NCBI RefSeq assembly: GCF_003752175.1
Contig: NZ_RJVF01000008.1
Span: 434,001-498,000 of the forward strand
Source: Comamonas sp. BIGb0124
GTDB taxonomy: Bacteria > Pseudomonadota > Gammaproteobacteria > Burkholderiales > Burkholderiaceae_C
Length of the DNA stretch: 64,000 nucleotides
Direction: 5' to 3'
Under the pieces are notes generated by a model, which saw nothing but the letters and a program-made list of their open reading frames with translations, was not told the DNA's origin and did not search any database. The position numbers and the translations under genes are program-made. Shown piece by piece: positions 17,702 to 26,576 of the stretch (position 1 is its first letter; the number at the start of each line of letters is the position of its first letter).

Positions 17702-19309
17702 ATGAAGATCTTTTTTCGACTCGCGGCACTGCAGGGAGCCGTCACGGGCCTGGCGCTGCTGGGCGCATCGAGCTGGGCCCAGCCCGGCGCCGTCACCCCG
17801 GTACGCGGCGGCACGCTGCACGCCATCGTGCAGCCCGAGCCGACGGTGCTGACCAGCACGGTCAACAACGGTTATCCCAATGGCGTCGTATCGGCCAATG
17901 TGTACGATGGCCTGCTCACCTACGACGAGGCGCTGAACCCCCAGCCGGGCCTGGCCGAGCGCTGGGAGGTCTCACCGGACGGCCTGCGCCTGACCTTCCA
18001 TCTGCGCCGGGGCGTGAAGTGGCACGACGGGGTGGACTTCACTTCGGCCGATGTGCAGTACAACGTCATGGAGGTCTGGAAAAAGGTGCATTCGCGCGGC
18101 CGCATCACCTTCGCCCCTGTCGAATCGGTCGAGACGCCCGACAAGTACACCGCCGTGCTCAAGCTGGCCCACCCCTCGCTGGTCATCCTGAGCGCCCTCA
18201 ATGCCGTCGAGTCGCAACTGCTGCCCCGCCACCTGTACGAGGGCACGGACATCTACAAGAATCCGCACAACCTGGCGCCGGTCGGGACCGGTCCGTTCAA
18301 GTTCAAGGAATGGCGCAAGGGTCAGTACATCGCCCTCGAACGCAACCCCGATTATTGGGACAGCGGCAAGCCCCGGCTCGACCGGGTGATTTTCCGCATC
18401 GTTCCCGATGCAGCCTCGCGTGCCGCCGCACTCGAGACCGGCGACGTGCAGTATGCGCCGTTCGACGCCGTGCCGCAGGCCGACGTGCAGCGCTTGCGCG
18501 ACAACCCCGAGCTGGTGGTCAGCACCAAGGGTTACGACTGGCAATCGCAGTACGTGTTCCTGGAGTTCAACCTGCGCAACCCCATCCTGGCCAAGCGCGA
18601 AGTGCGGCAGGCCTTTGCGCATGCCATCGATACCCGCGCGCTGGTCGACACCATCTGGTATGGACTGGGCAAGCCGGCCACGGGCCCGGTGCCCTCCACC
18701 CTGCGCCAGTTCTATACGCAAGATGGCGTTCCGACCTACCGCTTCGACCGCGCCCAGGCCGAGAGACTGCTGGATGCCGCAGGCTACCCGCGCAAGGCGG
18801 ACGGCGTCCGGTTCTCCATCTTCCAGGACTACCAGCCCTTCAACGAGGCCTTCAAGTTCCAGGCCGAGTACCTTCGCCAAAGCCTGAAAGCCGTGGGCGT
18901 CGACGTCAAGGTACGCAACCAGGACCTGGCGGGCTTCGTCAAACGGGTCTACACGGATTACGACTTCGACATCAACACCGGCCAATGGTCGCCCTACCTG
19001 GATCCGCAGATCGGCGTGATCCGGCAGTACTGGAGCAAGGGCATCTCAGCGGGCGTGCCGTGGACCAACGCATCGGGCTACTCCAACCCCGAGCTCGACA
19101 AGCTGATCGAGGCGGCCCAGGTCGAAGGCCAGGCCGGCAAGCGGGTCAAGCTGTTCCATGAGTTCCAGCGCGTGGTGCAGAAAGACCTGCCGGTGCTGCC
19201 GCTGTTCGAGATCCATCACTTCACGGTCTACAGCAAGAAGCTGCATGGCGTGAGCCGGGCGCCCGACGGCGGCTTCGCCTCGCTCAAGGACGCCTGGCTG
19301 CAGCCTTGA
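17702..19309 (+). CDS. ABC transporter substrate-binding protein (SBP_bac_5)
   Basis: A 535-residue periplasmic protein with signal peptide MKIFFRLAALQGAVTGLALL and cleavage near residue 26. It shares long near-identical segments with its divergent neighbour, for example GTGPFKFKEWRKGQY, ERNPDYWDSGKP and TGDVQYAPFD, so the two arose by duplication and probably bind related ligands. The ATG at 17702 is preferred over an in-frame start at 17663 because it begins the signal peptide. The LacI-family gene starts 8 bases after its stop, and the double ATPase follows, so this binding protein probably feeds the permeases encoded on the other strand. Confidence 0.92.
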   Translation: MKIFFRLAALQGAVTGLALLGASSWAQPGAVTPVRGGTLHAIVQPEPTVLTSTVNNGYPNGVVSANVYDGLLTYDEALNPQPGLAERWEVSPDGLRLTFHLRRGVKWHDGVDFTSADVQYNVMEVWKKVHSRGRITFAPVESVETPDKYTAVLKLAHPSLVILSALNAVESQLLPRHLYEGTDIYKNPHNLAPVGTGPFKFKEWRKGQYIALERNPDYWDSGKPRLDRVIFRIVPDAASRAAALETGDVQYAPFDAVPQADVQRLRDNPELVVSTKGYDWQSQYVFLEFNLRNPILAKREVRQAFAHAIDTRALVDTIWYGLGKPATGPVPSTLRQFYTQDGVPTYRFDRAQAERLLDAAGYPRKADGVRFSIFQDYQPFNEAFKFQAEYLRQSLKAVGVDVKVRNQDLAGFVKRVYTDYDFDINTGQWSPYLDPQIGVIRQYWSKGISAGVPWTNASGYSNPELDKLIEAAQVEGQAGKRVKLFHEFQRVVQKDLPVLPLFEIHHFTVYSKKLHGVSRAPDGGFASLKDAWLQP

Positions 19310-19316
19310 GTGCAAC

Positions 19317-20432
19317 GTGACGTTCAAGACTTCCTCACTCGCCGCGCGAGAGACCGGCGCGCGGCCCACTGCCCGCGATGTGGCGGCCCTGGCCGGCGTA
19401 TCCGTCGGCACGGTCTCCCGTGTGGTCAATGGCGCAGCAACCGTCAACGCCCAGGTCCGCGACCGTGTGACCAGCGCGATCGCCACGCTGGGCTGGCGTC
19501 CCAGCATCGTGGCGCAGAACATGCGGGGGCGCGCCACCCGCATGATCGGCTTCATTTTTCCCGACCTCGACAACCCGCTGTTCTCGTCGATGATCAAGGG
19601 TGCCGAGGATGTGCTCACGCGGGCCGGTTACATGCTGATCGTCGGCAGCAGCAACGGCCAGTCCGAGCGCGAGATGGCGCTCATCGACCTGTTCGGCCAA
19701 CGCCAGGCCGACGGATTGATTTTCACCATCGAGCAGGAATCGCACCCGGCCGTCCAGAAGTGCATGGCCCAGGCGCGTTTCCCCATCGTGATGCTGGAAC
19801 GCGACGGCACCCCTGCGGCCACCGTCTCGGCGGGTGCCGATCATTTCCAGGGCACCCTGCAGGCCACCCGGCACCTCATCGAGCTGGGTCACCGGCGCAT
19901 CGCACTGGTCAGCGGCGGCCGTGACAACCGCGTCGGCCGCGCCCGGCTGGCCGGTTTCCGCCAGGCCCACGAGCAAGCCGGCATCGCCGTCGACGACACG
20001 CTGGTGCAGATCGACAGCGGCACGGCCGGAAACGACTGGGGCCTGCGCAAGACGCAGTGGCTGCTGGCCCAGGCCGACGCACCCACCGCGGTCATGGCGC
20101 TGGGACGCCATCTGCTCAAAGGCGTGCTGGTCGCCTGCAAACGCCAGAACATCCGCATTCCGCAGGATCTGTCGGTGGTGACCTCGAACGACAGCGACCT
20201 GGCGGAGCTGGCCGAACCGGCGATCAGCGTGATCCGCTACTCGACCTACGACCTCGGGCGCGCCGCCGCCGAACTGCTGCTCGACCAACTGGCGGCGGCG
20301 GACCCGGCCAGCGCGCCCTCCCGGACCGAGATCCCGACCGAGTTCGTGCTGCGCGCCTCGTGTGCCGCACCGCCGGTCCATGCACGCGCAGGCGCACCCG
20401 ACCGCCTCGCGACAAACACAAGCCCACGATGA
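19317..20432 (+). CDS. LacI-family transcriptional regulator
   Basis: A 371-residue repressor-type protein. The N-terminal helix-turn-helix (RDVAALAGVSVGTVSRVVNG, about residues 20-39) and hinge (PSIVAQNMRG) are followed by a periplasmic-binding-protein-like sensor domain (IGFIFPDLDNPLFSSMIKGA). The start is a GTG at 19317, 8 bases after the previous stop, and no ATG is available before the DNA-binding domain. It is embedded in a transport operon and probably senses the imported compound or a product. Three LacI-type sites at 17387, 17630 and 26650 are its likely targets. Its stop overlaps the ATPase start as ATGA. Confidence 0.92.
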   Translation: MTFKTSSLAARETGARPTARDVAALAGVSVGTVSRVVNGAATVNAQVRDRVTSAIATLGWRPSIVAQNMRGRATRMIGFIFPDLDNPLFSSMIKGAEDVLTRAGYMLIVGSSNGQSEREMALIDLFGQRQADGLIFTIEQESHPAVQKCMAQARFPIVMLERDGTPAATVSAGADHFQGTLQATRHLIELGHRRIALVSGGRDNRVGRARLAGFRQAHEQAGIAVDDTLVQIDSGTAGNDWGLRKTQWLLAQADAPTAVMALGRHLLKGVLVACKRQNIRIPQDLSVVTSNDSDLAELAEPAISVIRYSTYDLGRAAAELLLDQLAAADPASAPSRTEIPTEFVLRASCAAPPVHARAGAPDRLATNTSPR

Positions 20433-22069
20433 CCGACCTTCACACAGCCGCACCGCCCTTGCTCGATGTCCGGGATCTGCGCATCTCGTTCAGCGGCACC
20501 CCGGTGGTCCACGATATTTCCTTTTCCATCGCGCCCGGCGAAAAGCTCGCGCTGGTGGGCGAATCGGGCTCGGGCAAGAGCGTCGGGGCGATGAGCCTGC
20601 TGGGCCTGGTGCCAGGCGCCGCCGTGAGCGGACAGGCCGGCTTTGCAGGTCAGGATCTGCTGTCGCTGCCGCCGCATGCCCTTCAGGCCCTGCGCGGCCG
20701 CGACATCTCGGTGATCTTCCAGGAGCCGATGACCGCGCTCAACCCCGTCCACACGATCGGGCAACAGATCGCCGAGGTGTTCCAGGTCAAGCTGGGACTG
20801 GATCGTCGCACCGCCTGGGCCCGCGCGGTCGAGCGGCTGGCGGCCACCGGGATTCCCGAGCCGGCACGCCGGGCCAAGTCGTACCCGCACCAGCTTTCGG
20901 GTGGCCAACGCCAGCGCGCCATGATCGCCATGGCGCTCGCCAGCGAGCCCCGGCTGCTGATTGCCGACGAGCCGACCACCGCGCTCGACGCCACGCTGAG
21001 GCTGCAGATCCTCGATCTGCTGGCCGAACTGCAGCGCAAGAACGGCATGTCGGTCCTGCTGATCAGCCATGACCTGAATCTGGTGCGGCGCTTCGCGGAC
21101 CGCGTGGCCGTCATGGAAAAAGGCCACCTCGTCGAACAGGGCGACACCGCCACGATCTTCGCCTCGCCCCGGCACCCCTACACCCGCAAGCTGATCAACA
21201 GCAAGCCCGTTCGCAACGTCGTCGAAACCGATGCCCCGGAAACCGTGGCGCAGGCCCGGCAACGCGTCGTCCGCCTGCGGGCCGGGCACCTGCGGGTCGG
21301 CTACCGCGTCAGCGGCCCCGGCTTGCGCGGACTGCTCTCGCGGCACGAGTTCGTCGCGGTGAAGGATGCCAGCTTCGAAGTCGCCGCAGGGCAGACGCTG
21401 GGCATCATCGGCGAATCCGGCTCGGGCAAGTCCACGCTGGCCCACGCCGTGCTCGGGCTGCTGCGCCATCAGGGCCGCCTGAGCATCAACGACAGGACTT
21501 GGGACGACGCCCGCCGTGCCCCGCCCGCCGCGCGCAAGGCGCAACGGCGCACCGTGCAGGCGGTGTTCCAGGATCCCTACTCGTCGCTGTCGCCCCGCAT
21601 GAGCGTGGCCCAACTGGTGGGCGAAGGCCTGCGCTTCCACGAGCCGGGACTGAGCGCGCAAAACCAGCGCCAGCGCATCGTCGAGGTGCTCGAAGACGTC
21701 GGGCTGCACGAATCGCAGTTTCCGCAACTGCTCGACCGCAAGCCGCATGAGTTCTCGGGCGGACAGCGCCAGCGGCTGGCCATTGCCCGCGCATTGATCG
21801 TGCAACCCGAGGTGCTGGTGCTCGACGAGCCGACCAGCGCACTCGACGTCACGATCCAGAAACAGATCCTGGCCCTGCTCCAGAAACTGCAGAAAGAGCA
21901 CGGCCTGAGCTATGTGCTGATCACCCACGACATGGATGTGGTGCGGGCCATGGCCCACCACGCCATCGTGATGAAGGACGGCGACATCGTCGAGGCAGGC
22001 GACGCCCGCACGCTCTTCGCCTCGCCGTCCCATCCCTACACCCAACGTCTGCTCGAGGCCGCGGGTTGA
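20429..22069 (+). CDS. ABC transporter ATPase, peptide/nickel type, two nucleotide-binding domains
   Basis: This 546-residue protein is a DppD-DppF fusion. Walker A motifs are at 44-51 (GESGSGKS) and 328-335, signatures at 156-163 (LSGGQRQR) and 442-449 (FSGGQRQR), and Walker B at 176-182 and 462-468. Both cassettes keep all catalytic motifs. The ATG at 20429 overlaps the LacI stop. It probably energises the permease pair at 12896-14754, which is divergently transcribed and has no ATPase in its own operon. It aligns along its whole length with the ATPase at 27002. Confidence 0.94.
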   Translation: MTDLHTAAPPLLDVRDLRISFSGTPVVHDISFSIAPGEKLALVGESGSGKSVGAMSLLGLVPGAAVSGQAGFAGQDLLSLPPHALQALRGRDISVIFQEPMTALNPVHTIGQQIAEVFQVKLGLDRRTAWARAVERLAATGIPEPARRAKSYPHQLSGGQRQRAMIAMALASEPRLLIADEPTTALDATLRLQILDLLAELQRKNGMSVLLISHDLNLVRRFADRVAVMEKGHLVEQGDTATIFASPRHPYTRKLINSKPVRNVVETDAPETVAQARQRVVRLRAGHLRVGYRVSGPGLRGLLSRHEFVAVKDASFEVAAGQTLGIIGESGSGKSTLAHAVLGLLRHQGRLSINDRTWDDARRAPPAARKAQRRTVQAVFQDPYSSLSPRMSVAQLVGEGLRFHEPGLSAQNQRQRIVEVLEDVGLHESQFPQLLDRKPHEFSGGQRQRLAIARALIVQPEVLVLDEPTSALDVTIQKQILALLQKLQKEHGLSYVLITHDMDVVRAMAHHAIVMKDGDIVEAGDARTLFASPSHPYTQRLLEAAG

Positions 22070-22123
22070 CTCCCTGAACATTCGAGACCGGGCCGACGCC
22101 CGCTTCACTTGCCTTTTCTTTCC

Positions 22124-23134
22124 ATGACTCAGATCCCTACCCTGAAACGCCGCACCCTGCTCGGCGGCCTCGCAGCGCCTCTGCTCGCCACGCTGCCGCA
22201 TGCGGCCCTGGCAGCCGGCGAAGCCTACCCCTCGCAACGTCTGCGCATCGTCGTGCCGCACCCCGCTGGCGGCGGCATGGACGTCGTCATCCGCAAGCTT
22301 GCGGAAATCGTCTCGCGCCAGATCGGCCAAACCATCATCGTCGACAACGTGCCCGGGGCTTCCGGCAACATCGGCACGGCCCAGGTCACCCGCGCCAAGG
22401 CGGACGGCTACACCCTGCTGGCCATCAACCCCACCTACTCCTACGTCAGGCAGCTGTTCAAGAATCTGCCCTGGACGCCCGAGCAGGAGGTACTGCCCGT
22501 GACCACCGTGCTGCGCACACCCGATGTGGTGGTGGTTGCCGGCAACTCGCCCTACAAGACGCTTCAGGACCTGCTGGCCGATGCGCGCAAGAATCCGGAG
22601 AACCTGACCTACGGCACGGGCGGCGTCGGCAGTCCGCCCCATCTGGCCGGCGAAGCCTTCCAGCAGGCCGCCGGCATCCGGCTGACCCACGTCCCCTACA
22701 AGGGCGCCAACGAAGTGGTCATGGCCATCCTCTCGGGCACGGTGACGCTGATGGTCTCGGGAACCCCCTCCTTCACCGGCTACCTGCAGAGCGGTGCCCT
22801 GCGGGCACTGGCCATCGCCTCGCGTGACGGACAGCGCTCGCCGGTGTTCCCCGACATCCCCACCTACACCGAGGCCGGACTGCCCGCGCTCGATGCACCG
22901 ACCAGTTGGACCTGGACCGGCATCGCCGTGCCGCGCGGCACGCCCCAGCAGGCCGTGGTCTTCCTCGAACAGGCCTTCCGCCGCGCACAGCAATCGCCCG
23001 AGTACCAGGCCTACCTGGTTTCGCAGGCTTCGCTGCCGGGCGGCATCAGCTCGGGTGAGTTGATCGCGCAGACGCAGGGCGAGCAGGCCTATTGGCAGCG
23101 CGTCACCCAGAAAGCCGGCATCGAACCCCTTTGA
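22124..23134 (+). CDS. Tripartite tricarboxylate (Bug-type) substrate-binding protein
   Basis: A 336-residue periplasmic binding protein. The leader KRRTLLGGLAAPLLATLPHA has a twin-arginine-like RR before the hydrophobic core. The mature part carries Bug-family features: YPSQRLRIVVPHPAGGGMD, DNVPGASGNIGTAQVTRAKA and GTGGVGSPPHLAGEAF. Bug proteins bind carboxylates or amides for TctAB-type carriers, yet no TctA or TctB is present here, so this is an orphan receptor, which is common in Bordetella relatives. I chose the ATG at 22124 over a TTG at 22109. It lies between the ATPase and the SMP-30-like gene. Confidence 0.92.
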   Translation: MTQIPTLKRRTLLGGLAAPLLATLPHAALAAGEAYPSQRLRIVVPHPAGGGMDVVIRKLAEIVSRQIGQTIIVDNVPGASGNIGTAQVTRAKADGYTLLAINPTYSYVRQLFKNLPWTPEQEVLPVTTVLRTPDVVVVAGNSPYKTLQDLLADARKNPENLTYGTGGVGSPPHLAGEAFQQAAGIRLTHVPYKGANEVVMAILSGTVTLMVSGTPSFTGYLQSGALRALAIASRDGQRSPVFPDIPTYTEAGLPALDAPTSWTWTGIAVPRGTPQQAVVFLEQAFRRAQQSPEYQAYLVSQASLPGGISSGELIAQTQGEQAYWQRVTQKAGIEPL

Positions 23135-23140
23135 TCCGCC

Positions 23141-24055
23141 ATGAGTTTCTTTGCCCCGCCTCCTCAGCTCGCCGCCCGCGTCCACACCCGCCTGCCGGAC
23201 GCGTACAGAACCCCGCGCCAGAACGAATGGACCCGCGTCAACGCCCAGGGCCGCGCCATCCACTCGCTGCTGGAGGGTCCTGCGTTCGATGCGCAGGGCC
23301 ATCTGTACGTGGTCGATGTCCCCTTCGGCCGCGTGTTTCGCATCGATCCGGCAGGGCAATGGACTCTCGTCACCGAATACGACGGCTGGCCCAACGGCCT
23401 GAAAGTCCGGGCCGACGGCAGCCTGCTGATCACCGACTACAAGCGTGGCCTGCTGTCTGTGGACCCGGCCAGCGGCCAGGTCCAGCCGCTGTTCGAACGC
23501 TATCTGTCCGAAGGCTTCAAAGGCCTGAACGACCTGTACCTGACGCGCAGCGGCGACGTCTACTTCACCGACCAGGGCCAGTCCGGGCTGCAGGACCCGA
23601 CAGGCCGCGTCTACCGGCTCTCGGCCCAGGGCACGCTGACGCTGTTCGCACAGGGCATCCCCAGTCCCAACGGCCTGGTGGTCGACGAGGAACGCCAACT
23701 GCTGTATGTGGCCGTGACCCGCGCCCAGCAGATCTGGCGTTATCCGCTGCACGACAACGGCCAGACCAGCAAGGTCGGCGTCTTCGCCAACCTGCATGGC
23801 GGCCCGGGCGGGCCTGACGGCATCACGCTGGATGCCGACGGCGGCCTGCTGGTCGCCCACGCCGGCTTCGGCGCGGTATGGCATTTCGACCGCTGGGCCC
23901 AGCCGCAATTGCGGATCGACAGTCCGGCCGGCCGCATCGTCACCAACCTGGCCTGGTCGAAGGCCGAGCCGGGTGCGCTCTTCATCACCGAGGCCGAAGA
24001 CGCCTGCATTCTGCGGGCCGACCTGCCAGCCCCACTCACCCGCCACGCACCCTAA
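23141..24055 (+). CDS. SMP-30/gluconolactonase-family lactonase-like protein
   Basis: A 304-residue six-bladed beta-propeller protein. Metal ligands expected in this family are present: Glu45 (LLEGPAFD), Asn130 (GLNDLYLT), Asn177 (SPNGLV) and Asp226 (GPDGITLDADGG). Members hydrolyse lactones, including sugar acid lactones, or act as calcium-binding phosphotriesterases. It starts 6 bases after the Bug gene. A lactone or cyclic ester intermediate in breakdown of the imported molecule would explain it, but that is inference. No signal peptide is seen, so it is cytoplasmic. Confidence 0.88.
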   Translation: MSFFAPPPQLAARVHTRLPDAYRTPRQNEWTRVNAQGRAIHSLLEGPAFDAQGHLYVVDVPFGRVFRIDPAGQWTLVTEYDGWPNGLKVRADGSLLITDYKRGLLSVDPASGQVQPLFERYLSEGFKGLNDLYLTRSGDVYFTDQGQSGLQDPTGRVYRLSAQGTLTLFAQGIPSPNGLVVDEERQLLYVAVTRAQQIWRYPLHDNGQTSKVGVFANLHGGPGGPDGITLDADGGLLVAHAGFGAVWHFDRWAQPQLRIDSPAGRIVTNLAWSKAEPGALFITEAEDACILRADLPAPLTRHAP

Positions 24056-24065
24056 TCACAACGCC

Positions 24066-25277
24066 ATGACCCGCCCTCCCGACCACCCCGCTTCCGAGCC
24101 GACTTCACCCGTCACGGCCGGCTCCGAGCGCCTGCGCGCGCTGATCGACCGCATTGCTCAGGGCGCGTCGCAGCGCGACCTCGAGCGCATCCATCCGCAC
24201 GAACAGATCGCAGCCCTCCGGGCCGAAAAGCTCGGCGCACTGAGACTGCGCACGACCGATGGCGGCGGCGGCGCCACGCTGCGCGAGCTCTTTGCAACCG
24301 TGATCGCCCTGGGAGCCGCAGACTCCAATGTCGCCCACATCCTGCGCAATCACTTCGTGTTCATCGAACGCATCGCGCGCACGCCACGCACCGCCGAGCA
24401 TGTGCAATGGCAGCGGCTGGCCGCGCAAGGCCTCGTCTTCGGTCTCGCCAACACCGACGCACCAAGGTCGCCTCGACCGTCGGTGTTGCGCAAGGCGGGT
24501 CCCTCGTACGTACTGGACGGCATCAAGCACTACAGCACAGGCTGTCTGTATGCCGATCACATCGTCGTGCGGACGGTCGACGAGGAGCGCCGTTCGCTCA
24601 CCGTCATCGTTCCCGCGGACCGCGCCGGCATCACCCGTGTGGACGACTGGGACGGCGCCGGCCAGCGCCTCACGGGCACCGGCACCACCGTCTTCGAATC
24701 CGTGGCCGTCGCGCCCCATGAGTTCATCCTCGACGAACCGGGCCAGGCCTACAGCCGGCCGCACGAAAGCACCCTGGCCCAGTTGTTCCTGACCGCCATC
24801 AACGCCGGCATCATCCGGGCCGTGCTGGCCGACACGGTCCAGCTCGTCCAGGGCCGCGGCCGCAACTTCTACCACGGCGCAGGCGACCGGCCGGCAGACG
24901 ATTCACTGATCCAGCAGGTTGCCGGCAATCTGTCGAGTGCAGCCTTTGCCGCCGAATGCGTGGTGCTGGCCGCTGCCGACGTGCAGGACCGCATCGGCGC
25001 CGCACGCGAACAGGGTCTGCCCAGCGAGGATCTGCTGCGCGAAGGTGCCCTGCTGGCCGCCAAGGCCAAGGTCATCGTGGACGACCTGGCCATCCGTTCG
25101 GCCTCGTCCATCTACGATGCGGGCGGCGCCTCTTCCACCATCCGGTCGACCAATCTCGATCGCCACTGGCGCAACGCCCGTACGCTGGCGTCGCACAATC
25201 CCACGGCCTACAAGGCCCGCAGCATCGGTCAACTGGAAATCAACGGCACCCCGCTGCCCACCGGCAGCTTCTTCTGA
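24066..25277 (+). CDS. Flavin-dependent oxidoreductase of acyl-CoA dehydrogenase fold (SfnB/DszC-like)
   Basis: A 403-residue protein with acyl-CoA dehydrogenase architecture and the C-terminal motif DRHWRNART at residues 365-373 that typifies SfnB and DszC rather than true dehydrogenases. Such proteins use reduced flavin and oxygen to oxidise sulfur or nitrogen. Compared with its three paralogues here it is the most divergent: the motif continues LASHNP instead of THTxHD. It closes the plus operon that starts with the binding protein at 17702. I chose the ATG at 24066 because the open frame upstream is an out-of-frame reading of the SMP-30 gene. Confidence 0.87.
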   Translation: MTRPPDHPASEPTSPVTAGSERLRALIDRIAQGASQRDLERIHPHEQIAALRAEKLGALRLRTTDGGGGATLRELFATVIALGAADSNVAHILRNHFVFIERIARTPRTAEHVQWQRLAAQGLVFGLANTDAPRSPRPSVLRKAGPSYVLDGIKHYSTGCLYADHIVVRTVDEERRSLTVIVPADRAGITRVDDWDGAGQRLTGTGTTVFESVAVAPHEFILDEPGQAYSRPHESTLAQLFLTAINAGIIRAVLADTVQLVQGRGRNFYHGAGDRPADDSLIQQVAGNLSSAAFAAECVVLAAADVQDRIGAAREQGLPSEDLLREGALLAAKAKVIVDDLAIRSASSIYDAGGASSTIRSTNLDRHWRNARTLASHNPTAYKARSIGQLEINGTPLPTGSFF

Positions 25278-25290
25278 GACTCCGCCCACG

Positions 25291-25349
25291 GCCGACGCAG
25301 CGGACGGTCATGCGACCTACCGCCCGGCCCTGCCCGGCCCCGCGTCGGC
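25291..25349. terminator. Long-range stem in a convergent gap
   Basis: GCCGACGC (25291-25298) can pair with GCGTCGGC (25342-25349), closing a 43-base GC-rich loop that fills the 72-base gap between convergent genes. It may act as a terminator for both, but there is no U-run. Confidence 0.3.
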
Positions 25350-26576
25350 TCACTCGGCCGCCACACGCGGGCGGTAGGGATGGCCGAATGCCCACGGGTC
25401 GGGGATCAGGTCGTTCAGGTGGTATTGCCCCAGCGCGACATACTTCCAGCGCACGCCGTCGTGCAAGGTATGGGTGCGCGCATTCCGCCAGTGCCGATCC
25501 AGCGCGTAGCGGTTGAGCGTCGAATGGGTACCCACCAGCTCGAACAGCTTGCTGCCGGCCTCCAGCGAGATCTCGGTGGTCAGGATCTTGGCTTCCGTCA
25601 CGGCGATCAGCGTCTGTTCGATGAGCGCCTGATCCTGCGCCACCCGGGCCGCATCCGCCGCCTGCGCCGCACGCGTCAGCAAGACTTCGGCCGCGGTGTA
25701 ATGCAGCTTCAGCTTGCCGATCTCCCGCAAGGTGAGCGTGTCTTCCGTCGCGCTGCGGGCACCGCTGCCGCGTGCCGGGTTGGCATTGGCCTTCAGCATC
25801 CGGATCGTATCGGCAATGGCCCGCCGCGCAATGCCCAGGTCGATGGCGGCATGGATGAGCTGCGACACCGAGCTCGTGGTATCCAGTCCCTTGACCTGTG
25901 CGGCACTCGGGAACGCGTACAGCGCATCGACCGGCACATCGTCGAAAACGACGGTGCCGCTGGCCGTGGTGCGCTGGCCAAAGCTGTCCCAGTCGTCGAT
26001 GACCTCGATCCCTGCGGACTCGCGCGGCGCAAACACCACCCACCCCTGGCCCCGTTCGTCGACCGCCGAGACCGGAATCCACTGCGCAAACAAGGCGCCC
26101 GTGGAATACACCTTGCGGCCCGTGATGCGGTAGCCCCGGCCCGCCGGATCGGGCCGGATGGCCGTGGCGTGTTCGTTGGGCCGCTTGTCGCCCGGCTCGG
26201 CCGTGGCATTGCCCAGACGGTCACCGGCCAGAAAGCGGGGGTAGAAAAAAGCCTGTTGCTCGGCGGTGCCATGCAATCTGAGCCGTTCCATCACTGCAAA
26301 GTGATTCTGCGGAATCTGGGCCAAGGCCGGATCGGCGTCGGCCAGCTCGATGAACACCTCGACCAGCGTCTTCACGCTCACGTCGGCGCCCCCATGGGCT
26401 CGGGGAACCGTGATGCCCGCCAACCCCGCTGCGGAAAATCGGTCGAGCAGCGACCAGGGCAGCACCCGGTTCGCGTCGCGTTCGGCCGCGCCTTCGCGCG
26501 CTTCTTCGGCCAGCAGGCGGGCGGCATCCACCGCCTCGCGGTCGCCGCGGATCACGGCATGTTGTGTTGCAGTCAT
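25350..26576 (-). CDS. SfnB-type sulfur-acquisition oxidoreductase (acyl-CoA dehydrogenase fold)
   Basis: A 408-residue flavoprotein-type enzyme. Its N-terminal half has VPRAHGGADVSVKTLVEVFI and the C-terminal half DRHWRNARTHTLHD at 360-373, the combination found in SfnB, an enzyme class induced under sulfur starvation and linked to dimethylsulfone use. The ATG at 26576 is the first reasonable start; the frame continues to 26636 without similarity. It is transcribed alone, diverging from the ATPase gene at 27002, with a LacI-type site 74 bases upstream of its start. Reduced flavin must come from a reductase outside the window. Confidence 0.88.
   Translation of the reverse strand: MTATQHAVIRGDREAVDAARLLAEEAREGAAERDANRVLPWSLLDRFSAAGLAGITVPRAHGGADVSVKTLVEVFIELADADPALAQIPQNHFAVMERLRLHGTAEQQAFFYPRFLAGDRLGNATAEPGDKRPNEHATAIRPDPAGRGYRITGRKVYSTGALFAQWIPVSAVDERGQGWVVFAPRESAGIEVIDDWDSFGQRTTASGTVVFDDVPVDALYAFPSAAQVKGLDTTSSVSQLIHAAIDLGIARRAIADTIRMLKANANPARGSGARSATEDTLTLREIGKLKLHYTAAEVLLTRAAQAADAARVAQDQALIEQTLIAVTEAKILTTEISLEAGSKLFELVGTHSTLNRYALDRHWRNARTHTLHDGVRWKYVALGQYHLNDLIPDPWAFGHPYRPRVAAE

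Noticed and set aside
15622-19161. Long plus-strand open frame spanning two binding-protein genes
   Set aside because: It is antisense to the binding protein at 15643 and out of frame with that at 17702; no domain or start signal supports it.
20246-24046. Very long open frame on the minus strand (over 1,200 codons)
   Set aside because: It lies opposite five convincing genes (LacI, ATPase, Bug, SMP-30 and others) and has a repetitive Gly/Arg/Gln/Val-rich composition typical of antisense frames in GC-rich DNA.
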